Below, in pieces: positions 57,187-64,000 of a stretch of 64,000 nt of DNA. Both the position numbers and the translations under genes were made by a program. The notes beneath the pieces are model-generated. The model saw only the letters and a program-made list of their open reading frames with translations. It made no database searches and had not been told where the DNA came from. This stretch comes from Candidatus Aminicenantes bacterium UBA6072. GTDB lineage: Bacteria > Acidobacteriota > Aminicenantia > UBA2199. Location of the stretch: positions 62,001-126,000 of the forward strand of contig DIXU01000012.1 in assembly GCA_002436105.1 (NCBI GenBank), in the 5' to 3' direction. Numbering within the stretch: position 1 is the first letter of the stretch; the number at the start of each line of letters is the position of its first letter.

Positions 57187-57702
57187 ATGAAAAAAACACT
57201 CTATCTTTTGATCCTGGCCGGCCTGGTGCTGGCCTTTGCCTCGTGCACGCGCAGCGAGATCGCCGATCCCGAATGGGACGACCCGGCCGGGTTCTACATC
57301 CTGCTGGAGGGCTCGGCCAACCCGGCCGTGTTCTTCATCGACGGCAACATCCATACCAGCCAGGTCTACGTGCGGGTCACCGATTCCAAGGGCGCTCCCC
57401 GGGCCGGCGAGACGATCTTCTTCGAGCAGCTTCCCGACAGCGCCACCCACCAGCAGGTCGAGTGGGGCTATTTCGAGAACAACGCCGCGACCATCAAGAA
57501 GGTGACCAACGGCAACGGCGAGGCGCAGGTGAAGTTCTACAGCCCGGTCAAGTTCTATTCCGGCGGCATGATCATCCACGCCGTGATGGAAGTGGACGGC
57601 CGCGCCTACCGCGGCAGCTCCAGCCATGTCGGCACCATCCCGCAGGATTACATCGCCATCACCATGTACAACAGCGCCGGCGCGGCTGGGGCCGCCGAGT
57701 AA
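57187..57702 (+). CDS. Lipoprotein with Ig-like (Big-1-type) domain
   Basis: 171 residues. Lipobox LAFASC then TRSEIADPEWDDP. The central part (about 60-145) looks like a bacterial Ig domain: VYVRVTDSKGAPRAGETIFF and VTNGNGEAQVKFYSP show the D-x-x-G-x-P...G-x-A pattern of Big-1 repeats. GGAGGCAGGAAC precedes the ATG, 16 bases after the previous lipoprotein. Second lipoprotein of the pil operon tail; may act with the first at the outer membrane. Confidence 0.75.
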   Translation: MKKTLYLLILAGLVLAFASCTRSEIADPEWDDPAGFYILLEGSANPAVFFIDGNIHTSQVYVRVTDSKGAPRAGETIFFEQLPDSATHQQVEWGYFENNAATIKKVTNGNGEAQVKFYSPVKFYSGGMIIHAVMEVDGRAYRGSSSHVGTIPQDYIAITMYNSAGAAGAAE

Positions 57703-57744
57703 CGCCCGCGCCCCGGGGAGCGACAACCGGCGGCCGTTTTCCGC

Positions 57745-57773
57745 TTGCGCCGCTCCCGCGGCTGTGGTATAAG
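57745..57773 (+). promoter_or_regulatory. Promoter for the TPR - Roadblock gene pair
   Basis: TTGCGC (57745-57750), 17-base spacer, TATAAG (57768-57773), about 28 bases before the first TTG start. Confidence 0.5.
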
Positions 57774-57807
57774 AACCTGTCCGCCGAGCTGAAGGAAAGA
57801 GGTACGA

Positions 57808-58599
57808 TTGGCCGCTTATCAGAGTGAACGGGAGCAGCTGGCACAGCTGGAATGGCTGTTCGAGCAGAAAAAATTCGCCGAGGGACTGGCCCGCACCCAG
57901 GACGTCCTGCGCGAGTTCCCCGCCTCGTTCCACCTGAAATTCCTGCGCTACCGCTTCCTGCGCCAGCTGCAGCAGAACGTGGAGGCGCTGCAGCTGCTGC
58001 GCGAGATGCATGCCATGTCGGGGGACAACATCATGGTGGTCAGGGAACTGGCCGACCTGAATTTCCAGCAGAAGCAATTCCCGGAAAGCCTGCTGTACTA
58101 TAAAAAGCTGGTCTTTCTCGATTCCTTCAACAGCCAGGCCCAGGAGCGGCTGAAATTGCTCCAGAACCGGCTCGAGATCGGCGTTTCCGACCGCCTGGCC
58201 GACACCAAGGCCGAATTCCGCCCCGACTCCGCCCCAGCCGCGGAACCCGCCGCCGACATGCCGCTGCCGCAGGCCGCGACCGGGACGGAGCCGCCGCCGA
58301 TCATCCTCGACCTCGGGGAGGATCACGAAAAGCCGCCGGCCGGGAGCCCGGCCGATGACGACGGCGCCGGGCTGCATTTCCAGACGGAAAGCGCCGCCGA
58401 TCTCTATTTGCAGCAGGGCATGGTCCGCGAGGCGCTGGCCATCTACAAGAACCTGTTCGAAAAGACCGGTCGGACGGATCATTTCCAGAAGATCCAGGCC
58501 ATCCTGCAGCGGCTGCGGGCCGAGCGCGGCGAGCGGGTCATCGAGCGGCTGCAGCGCTTCCTGGAGCTGCTGCAGAGAAGGGGGAGCCAAATTGTTTAA
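57808..58599 (+). CDS. TPR protein
   Basis: 263 residues, TTG start with AAGAGG upstream. N-terminal TPR-like helices at 1-125 (LAQLEWLFEQKKFAEGLART, LREMHAMSGDNIMVVRELADL, YYKKLVFLDSFNSQAQERL), an acidic Pro/Ala-rich linker (about 135-185), and a further repeat near 195-215 (ADLYLQQGMVREALAIYKNL), ending in a basic helix. No enzyme motif. Cytoplasmic adaptor by appearance. Overlaps the Roadblock-like gene by 8 bases, so they likely form a pair. Confidence 0.8.
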   Translation: MAAYQSEREQLAQLEWLFEQKKFAEGLARTQDVLREFPASFHLKFLRYRFLRQLQQNVEALQLLREMHAMSGDNIMVVRELADLNFQQKQFPESLLYYKKLVFLDSFNSQAQERLKLLQNRLEIGVSDRLADTKAEFRPDSAPAAEPAADMPLPQAATGTEPPPIILDLGEDHEKPPAGSPADDDGAGLHFQTESAADLYLQQGMVREALAIYKNLFEKTGRTDHFQKIQAILQRLRAERGERVIERLQRFLELLQRRGSQIV

Positions 58600-58939
58600 A
58601 GAGATATTCAACGAGATCCACGACCACAATCCCGAGACCTACCTGATCGGCATCTGGGGCAAGGACGGGCTGGAGCTCGAAAAGTCGGTCTATCTCCCCC
58701 CGGACGCCGACATGGACCTGATCGGAGCCGAGCTCGCCGAAGTGGTGGGCAAGCTGGACAACCTGGACCTCGACCGCGCCGGTTTCCAGATCGAGTACGT
58801 TTCCGGCAAGTTGAAGATCATGGTCCTGTCCCTGAACAGCGGCTATTTCCTGCTCCTGGTCTCCGGCAGGAACCTGATCTCCGGCAAGTTGAAATTCTAC
58901 CTGGAACTGAAGCGCGACAGCATCCTCGCCATGCTGTGA
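58592..58939 (+). CDS. Roadblock/LC7-like small protein
   Basis: 115 residues starting at TTG 58592, with GGGGGAG 6 bases upstream. The pattern of an N-terminal helix, strand LIGIWGKDGLELEKSVY, helix IGAELAEVVGKLDNL, strand FQIEYVSGKLKIMVLSLN, strand YFLLLVSG and terminal helix is that of Roadblock/LC7 (MglB-like) proteins. These dimerise and regulate Ras-like GTPases. No GTPase gene is in the window. Coupled to the TPR gene and near pilMNOPQ, as expected if it acts in pilus or polarity control. Family call by fold pattern only. Confidence 0.65.
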   Translation: MFKEIFNEIHDHNPETYLIGIWGKDGLELEKSVYLPPDADMDLIGAELAEVVGKLDNLDLDRAGFQIEYVSGKLKIMVLSLNSGYFLLLVSGRNLISGKLKFYLELKRDSILAML

Positions 58940-58978
58940 CCGGTCCTTTCCGGTTGTTCTCCCAAGGAGTGCTGACCC

Positions 58979-61522
58979 ATGGCAATTTTTAAGAGATTCA
59001 AAGTCGTACCCGACCTGCCGGAAAAGCTGAAGCCGCTGCTGGAGATCGCCTCCAACCTCTGGCTCACCTGGAACCCCGAGGCCATCAAGCTGTTCATCAC
59101 CCTGGATGGCGACCTGTGGGAAAAGAACCAGCACAACCCGGTGCGCATGCTGGGGGAGATCAGCCAGGAAAAGCTCGAGGAACTGGCCCGTGACGAAGGG
59201 TTCCTCAGCGAGGTGCAGCGGGTCGGCGAGCAGCTGGACCAGTACCTGCGCGTGCTGCGCAGCATCAACCACGACCAGCATGCGAGCATCGCCTATTTTT
59301 CCGCCGAGTACGGACTGAGCGACACGCTGCCCATCTATTCCGGCGGCCTGGGCATCCTGTCGGGCGACCATGTCAAGTCGGCCAGCGACCTGAACCTCCA
59401 TTTCCATGGCGTCGGGCTGCTCTACCAGCTGGGCTACTTCCAGCAGTACCTGAACATGGACGGCTGGCAGCAGGATTTCTACCAGGTGAACGATTTTCAC
59501 AACATGCAGGTCCTCGAAATGCGGCGTCCCGACGGCACGCCGCTGGAGATCGAGCTGGATTTCCCCGGCCGCAAGGTCTGGCTCAAGACCTGGCAGATCC
59601 GGGTCGGCCGCGTCTCCATCTACATGCTCGATTCCAACCACGAGCGCAACAGCGAAACCGACCGGCGCCTCACCGCCCAATTGTACGGGGGCAACCCGGA
59701 AATGCGCCTGCAGCAGGAAATCATCCTGGGCATCGGCGGCGTGAAGATGCTCGACGCCCTGGGCATCCAGGTCACCGTCGTGCACATGAACGAGGGCCAT
59801 TCGGCGTTCACCCCCTTTGAGCGCGCCCGGGCGCTGATGAAGAGCAGGGGACTTTCCTTCGCCGAGGCCATGGAGGTCGTGCGCCAGTCCAACGTGTTCA
59901 CCAGCCATACCAACGTCCAGGCCGGCCACGACGTGTTCAGCCCCGAAATGATCCGCACCTATTTCGGGAACTACCTGCGGGAATTCAATATCTCCTTCCA
60001 CGATTTCATGGCCTGCGGCCGCATGCACCCCGACAATCCCCAGGAGAGCTTTTCGATGACCGTGGCCGCCGTCAAGAACTCGGCCTTCATCAACGGCGTT
60101 TCGGCGCTGCAGGCCGAGGTTTCGCGAGAGATGCTGAGGAACATCTGGCCGGCGCTGCCGCCCGAGCACGTCCCCATCCAGGCCATCACCAACGGCATCC
60201 ACATCCCCTCCTGGATCTCCTTCGAGATGAATGACCTGTTCGAGCGCTACCTGGGCGGCAAGTGGCGGGAGAAGCAGGATTACCGCGATGCCTGGGAAAA
60301 GGTGCAGAACATTCCCGATCCCGAGCTGTGGAGCGTGCACGAGATCCGCCGCCGGCGGCTGATCGCCTTCGCCCGCCAGCGCCTGCAGAAGCAGCTGATC
60401 GCCAAGGGGGCATCGAACCTGCTGATCAGCGAGTCGCAGGAGGCGCTGAACCCGACGGCCCTGACCATCGGCTTTGCCCGCCGCTTCGCCACCTACAAGC
60501 GCGCCTACCTTATTTTCAGGGACAAGGAGCGGCTGCTCAGGATCCTGAACGACCCCGACCGGCCGGTACAGCTGGTCTTTGCCGGCAAGGCCCATCCCCA
60601 GGACCAGGCCGGCAAGGAGCTGATCAAGAACATCATCTCCTTCATGGCGGCCGGGCACCTGCGCTCCAAGATCGCCTTCATCGAGGACTACGACATCAAC
60701 GTGGCCCGCTACCTGGTGTCGGGCGTCGATATCTGGCTGAACACCCCGCAGCGGCCCCTGGAGGCGTGCGGCACGTCGGGAATGAAGGCCGCCTGCAACG
60801 GCGTGCTGAACTTCAGCGTCCTGGACGGCTGGTGGGACGAGGCCTACGACCTGAAGAACGGCTGGGCCATCGGCAACCGCGAGGCCTACACCGACAAGGA
60901 GTACCAGGACGAGGTGGAGAGCAAGGCCATTTATTCCATCCTGGAGAAGGACATCATTCCGCTTTTCTACGAGCGCGGCTCCGACGGGCTGCCGCGCGAA
61001 TGGATCCGCATGATGAAGCACTCCCTGGTCACCATCGCCTCACGCTACAACACCAACCGCATGGTCAAGGAGTACTTCCGCCGCTTCTACCAGCCTGCCT
61101 CGGAGAATTTTCTCCGGCTGAGCGCCGATGATTTCCAGCCGGCGCGCCAACTGGTCCAATGGAAGGAGCGCATGCGCGGCCTCTTCCCCGCCCTGCGCAT
61201 CGAGGGCATCCATGCCGACACGACGCGCACCTACAAGAGCGGCGAGAGCTTTGCGGTGCAGGCCGAGCTGGCCCTGGGACAGCTCGCCCCCGAGGAAGTG
61301 CGCGTCGACGTGTACTACGGCACCATCGTCGGCGAGGACGTGCTGCAGAATTCGGCCCTGGCGCGCCTGGGCGAGGTGGAAAAGACCGGCGAAGGGCGCT
61401 ACCGCTTCGGCGGCGTCATCACCTGCAGCCGCACCGGCAGTTTCGGCTTCCGGTTGCGCGTCACTCCCAGCCATCCGCTGCTCCTCGATCCCTACGAGAT
61501 GGGGCTGGTGCTCTGGGGCTGA
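58979..61522 (+). CDS. glgP: Alpha-glucan (glycogen) phosphorylase
   Basis: 847 residues, GT35 family. An N-terminal domain (LLEIASNLWLTWNPEAIKLF) marks the long-form bacterial/archaeal subgroup. Active-site blocks: YFSAEYGLSDTLPIYSGGLG, VVHMNEGHSAFTPFERAR, ITNGIHIPSWIS, GFARRFATYKRAYLI, and the PLP Lys in ACGTSGMKAACNG. Releases glucose 1-phosphate from storage glucan. AAGGAG before the ATG. A small GACCGG/CCGGTT hairpin before it may weakly separate it from the Roadblock gene. Confidence 0.95.
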   Translation: MAIFKRFKVVPDLPEKLKPLLEIASNLWLTWNPEAIKLFITLDGDLWEKNQHNPVRMLGEISQEKLEELARDEGFLSEVQRVGEQLDQYLRVLRSINHDQHASIAYFSAEYGLSDTLPIYSGGLGILSGDHVKSASDLNLHFHGVGLLYQLGYFQQYLNMDGWQQDFYQVNDFHNMQVLEMRRPDGTPLEIELDFPGRKVWLKTWQIRVGRVSIYMLDSNHERNSETDRRLTAQLYGGNPEMRLQQEIILGIGGVKMLDALGIQVTVVHMNEGHSAFTPFERARALMKSRGLSFAEAMEVVRQSNVFTSHTNVQAGHDVFSPEMIRTYFGNYLREFNISFHDFMACGRMHPDNPQESFSMTVAAVKNSAFINGVSALQAEVSREMLRNIWPALPPEHVPIQAITNGIHIPSWISFEMNDLFERYLGGKWREKQDYRDAWEKVQNIPDPELWSVHEIRRRRLIAFARQRLQKQLIAKGASNLLISESQEALNPTALTIGFARRFATYKRAYLIFRDKERLLRILNDPDRPVQLVFAGKAHPQDQAGKELIKNIISFMAAGHLRSKIAFIEDYDINVARYLVSGVDIWLNTPQRPLEACGTSGMKAACNGVLNFSVLDGWWDEAYDLKNGWAIGNREAYTDKEYQDEVESKAIYSILEKDIIPLFYERGSDGLPREWIRMMKHSLVTIASRYNTNRMVKEYFRRFYQPASENFLRLSADDFQPARQLVQWKERMRGLFPALRIEGIHADTTRTYKSGESFAVQAELALGQLAPEEVRVDVYYGTIVGEDVLQNSALARLGEVEKTGEGRYRFGGVITCSRTGSFGFRLRVTPSHPLLLDPYEMGLVLWG

Positions 61523-61550
61523 AGAACGCGAATAAGGTTCGAAGATCGAG

Positions 61551-61700
61551 GTTCCATGTTCCACGTTCCACGTTCCATGTTCCATGTTCGATTTTGAAAG
61601 GCACTGTCGAAGCGTTGACGGGTTGAAGGGTTGAAGCGTTCAGGCATTGCTTCCGGAAAATGCTTTTTTCCGAACTCATGAACCCTTGAACTCTTCTACC
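61551..61700. repeat. GTTCCAN heptads followed by GTTGAAG-type units
   Basis: Six GTTCCAT/GTTCCAC/GTTCGAT units (61551-61591) start 28 bases past glgP, same words as 706-845. Then GTTGACG/GGTTGAA runs (61613-61640) and their partial inverse (CCTTGAACTC..., 61683-61705). The rest of the spacer to 61762 shows no gene. Confidence 0.8.
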
Positions 61701-61762
61701 CTTGAACTATTGCATGAATGCATCAAACATCGAATCTCTCGTTTCTCTTCCCGAGTCGCTCG

Positions 61763-63055
61763 TCATTTGGGTTCGAGCAGGGAAATATAAAAAATGTCAT
61801 TGTTCAGGTCTGAAGGGAGCAGATAGATCCCGAATTTTCCCTGGCGGATGCGGAACCCGTATTTTTCCAGCAGGGGCGCCAGCGGCTCGGGCCTGAGGCC
61901 GCGGGCGACGGCCGCCTTCTCCACGACCTCCTCGCTTTCCTCGGCCAGGAACGAGCACACGGCATAGAGAAGGCGGGCGCGCGGGAAACGCGCCGCCAGG
62001 CTGGCCAGCATCAGCTTCTGCCTGCCGGCGTTCGCCCGCACCGTCTCGGGGGTGATCTTGTTCTTCAGGTCGGGATTCTTGCGCAGGGTGCCGCTCGAGG
62101 TGCAGGGGGCGTCGAGAATGACCAGGTCGGCCGTCTCGCCGCCGGGGGGATATTGCATGGCGTCGGCCTGGAAGAGAGAGATATTCTCCAGGCGCAGGCG
62201 GCGGATATTCTGTTCCAGCAGGCGCAGGCGCGGGGCGCTGACGTCGCTGGCCCTGATCCTCAACTCGGGGCGCAGGCAGGCCAGGGTCAGCGACTTGCCG
62301 CCCGGGGCCGCGGCCACGTCGCAGACCTCCGTGGTTGCCCGGGCAGCGGCAACGAAGGCAACGGCCTGGGAGCCCGTGTTCTGGATGTAGAAATCATCGA
62401 GGCGCCCCGGCTTCCCCAGCACCAGGCCGGCCGAGGCGGTCTCGAAGCAGCCCAGCGCCGGCAGCTCGCGGCAGGGGATGCCTTCCGCTTCCAGGGCGCG
62501 GCGCGCCCCCTCCATGGCCATGCGCCCGGGGTGAAAGCGCAGATGGAAGGCGGGCTCGCGGTCGAGGTACTCCAGGTCGGCCTTGGCGGCTGCCCCGATC
62601 CGCTTCAGGGAGGCGAGCAGCAGCGGCGAGATGGAATAGGTCAGCACGGGGTCATCCCCGTTCTCGATGCGTGCGCGCACTTCCTGCTTGCGGCGCAGCA
62701 GCTGGCGCAGCACGGCGTTGACGAAGGGCTTTTCCTTGCTGGCGGCGGCGTTCACCGCCTCGTTGACCACGGCGTACTCCGGGTAGGAGTCGGAATAGAG
62801 CAGCAGGAAGACGGAGATCTTCAGCAGCACGTGCGTGGGCAGGGGCGGCTTCTGTCCCTTCTGCTTCAGGAACAGGCCGATGACGTATTCCAGGGCGATG
62901 TCCTTGCGCACCACGCCGTATACCGTGCGCGTCAGGGCGTTCTTGTCGCCGGGGGCAACGTCGCGCAGGAAACGGGACAGCAGCAGCCTCAGGTTGGCCT
63001 GCGGCTCGCGGAAATAGTCGAGCAGCAGGCCGGCGGCCGGGGCGAGAAAATTCAA
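61763..63055 (-). CDS. rsmB: 16S rRNA (cytosine-967-C5) methyltransferase RsmB-like
   Basis: 430 residues. N-terminal NusB-like helical RNA-binding domain (1-140, with YPEYAVVNEAVN), then the SAM methyltransferase fold: CDVAAAPGGKSLTLA, ILDAPCTSSGTLRKNPDLK with the release Cys, and YAVCSFLAEESEEVV with the nucleophile Cys. Conserved NTGSQAVAF as well. Methylates C967 in 16S rRNA in E. coli. Overlaps the fmt stop by 4 bases, the common fmt-rsmB order. Confidence 0.94.
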   Translation of the reverse strand: MNFLAPAAGLLLDYFREPQANLRLLLSRFLRDVAPGDKNALTRTVYGVVRKDIALEYVIGLFLKQKGQKPPLPTHVLLKISVFLLLYSDSYPEYAVVNEAVNAAASKEKPFVNAVLRQLLRRKQEVRARIENGDDPVLTYSISPLLLASLKRIGAAAKADLEYLDREPAFHLRFHPGRMAMEGARRALEAEGIPCRELPALGCFETASAGLVLGKPGRLDDFYIQNTGSQAVAFVAAARATTEVCDVAAAPGGKSLTLACLRPELRIRASDVSAPRLRLLEQNIRRLRLENISLFQADAMQYPPGGETADLVILDAPCTSSGTLRKNPDLKNKITPETVRANAGRQKLMLASLAARFPRARLLYAVCSFLAEESEEVVEKAAVARGLRPEPLAPLLEKYGFRIRQGKFGIYLLPSDLNNDIFYISLLEPK

Positions 63056-63984
63056 GACAGCCTCGCGGGAATGCGGTGTCCCAGGGAGAATTGCCAGGGA
63101 CTCATGGCTTTTTTGCCCTCGGGCTGTATGGCGCTGATCTCCAGGATCGTCCCCAGCCCGCAGGCGACCTGCATCCCGCCCGGAGCGAGAGCCAGGACAT
63201 CGCCCGGCTGGGACCGGTGCTCCCGCTGGGAAACGGCTGCGGCCAGGATCTTGACCTGCTGTCTTTCCATCTGGAAGAAAAGCCCCGGCCAGGGGGTGAA
63301 GGCCCGCAGCGAGTCGTAGAGCCTGCGGGCGGGCAGCTGCCAGTTGGCAAGGCCTTCCTTCTTTTCCAGGGCCGGGGCCAGGCTGGCCCGGGATTCATCC
63401 TGGGGGACAGCCTGGATCGTTTCGGCGAAGATCTCCTCCAGTGTCCGGCGCAGCAAGGGGGCCGCCCGCTCGCCGAGGCGCTGCTGGTAAGCGGCGCTGG
63501 TGTCGTCGGGGCGGATGGCGACCTCCTCGCGTGACCAGACCGGACCGGCGTCCATGCGGCCGCTCAGCTCGAACAGGGTGATGCCGCTGCGGCTTTCGCC
63601 GTTCTGGATGGCCCGTTGCACCGGGGCGGCGCCGCGATAGGCCGGCAGCAGCGAAAAGTGAACGTTGAGCGAATGGAAGCGGGGCAGGTCGCGAATGTCC
63701 CTGGGGATGAACTGGCCGTAGGCCACCACGACGGCGATGTCCGGCTCGATACGGCGCATGGCCAGCTCCAGTTCGGGCTCGCGCAGGTCGGGAGGCTGCA
63801 GCAGCGGCAGTTGGTTCTCCACGGCGAACTGCTTGACGGCCGGAACGAGCAGCTGGCGGTGGCGGCCGCCGCGGCGATCGGGCTGGGTAACCACCAGCCT
63901 CAGGCGGAATGCCCTGTTCAGCTCCCTGGCGATGGGCAGGCCGATGGCGCTGGTGCCGAAAAAGACCACGTCACCATTCGCCAC
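63052..63984 (-). CDS. fmt: Methionyl-tRNA formyltransferase
   Basis: 310 residues, full length. N-terminal formyltransferase domain: VVFFGTSAIGLPIA, catalytic Asn/His in SLNVHFSLLPAYRGAAPVQRAI and Asp in LFELSGRMDAGPV. C-terminal OB-like tRNA-binding domain contains FTPWPGLFF. Formylates initiator Met-tRNA with 10-formyl-THF. Only 16 bases lie beyond its start, so any upstream operon partner (often def) is outside the window. Confidence 0.96.
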   Translation of the reverse strand: MANGDVVFFGTSAIGLPIARELNRAFRLRLVVTQPDRRGGRHRQLLVPAVKQFAVENQLPLLQPPDLREPELELAMRRIEPDIAVVVAYGQFIPRDIRDLPRFHSLNVHFSLLPAYRGAAPVQRAIQNGESRSGITLFELSGRMDAGPVWSREEVAIRPDDTSAAYQQRLGERAAPLLRRTLEEIFAETIQAVPQDESRASLAPALEKKEGLANWQLPARRLYDSLRAFTPWPGLFFQMERQQVKILAAAVSQREHRSQPGDVLALAPGGMQVACGLGTILEISAIQPEGKKAMSPWQFSLGHRIPARLS

Positions 63985-64000
63985 TTTTCCTCTTATGGCG

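Noticed and set aside
1..64000. tRNA, rRNA or tmRNA genes
   Set aside because: No cloverleaf-like GTTCRANYC arms with matching acceptor stems or rRNA signature stretches were noticed by eye. A GTTCGAA within the heptad array at 706-845 is just a repeat unit.

Overview
The window reads as GC-rich chromosome of a diderm (Gram-negative-type) bacterium. Evidence for two membranes is LptB (lipopolysaccharide export ATPase), a PilMNOPQ set with an outer-membrane secretin, and several lipoproteins and exported enzymes. Isoprenoids are made by the DXS (MEP) route. Gene content and the odd heptameric intergenic repeats would suit an Acidobacteriota/Aminicenantota-like lineage; that placement is inference and was not tested. 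Coding density is high, genes often overlap by 1-8 bases, and no tRNA, rRNA or CRISPR array was recognised.

Layout. 1-5.4 kb: a truncated flippase-like membrane protein, then a minus-strand phosphonate module (cytidylyltransferase-PEP mutase fusion, phosphonopyruvate decarboxylase, Fe-dependent alcohol dehydrogenase, CDP-alcohol phosphatidyltransferase). It looks built to make 2-hydroxyethylphosphonate, activate it with CMP and attach it to a lipid or other alcohol. 5.5-9.9 kb: xseA-xseB-prenyl synthase-dxs. 10.1-15.9 kb: small protein, polA, a DAK2-DegV (FakA-FakB) fusion, and a TudS-DUF1722 protein. 15.9-16.8 kb: repeats and a transposase scrap. 16.8-25 kb: DUF1295, uvsE, sulfatase-fold protein, dcd with an unknown partner, two transporters (POT-like, CDF). 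25.4-31.9 kb: C69 dipeptidase, RNA methyltransferase, coiled-coil membrane protein, HD protein, lptB, radical SAM. 31.9-40.6 kb: serine hydrolase, MFSD1-like transporter, DUF401, SpsG-like protein, rocD, CBS protein, exported amidotransferase-fold protein. 40.6-44.7 kb: yceD-rpmF-plsX-fabG-acpP-fabF. 44.9-48.2 kb: ECF sigma / zinc anti-sigma / CARDB operon divergent from an exported CHAT protease. 48.4-51.2 kb: aldolase, unknown exported protein, fabD. 51.4-61.5 kb: pilMNOPQ, two lipoproteins, TPR protein, Roadblock-like protein, glycogen phosphorylase. 61.8-64 kb: rsmB and fmt.

Two themes stand out. First, about nine intergenic regions carry degenerate tandem arrays with a period of 7 bases (sometimes 6 or 8) built from several unrelated words. 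They are often inverted about a centre, mostly lie just past stop codons, and in places enter the coding sequence. Second, many promoters fit TTGACA-17-TATAAT well, and several place the -10 box only 6-8 bases before the ATG, implying leaderless mRNAs.
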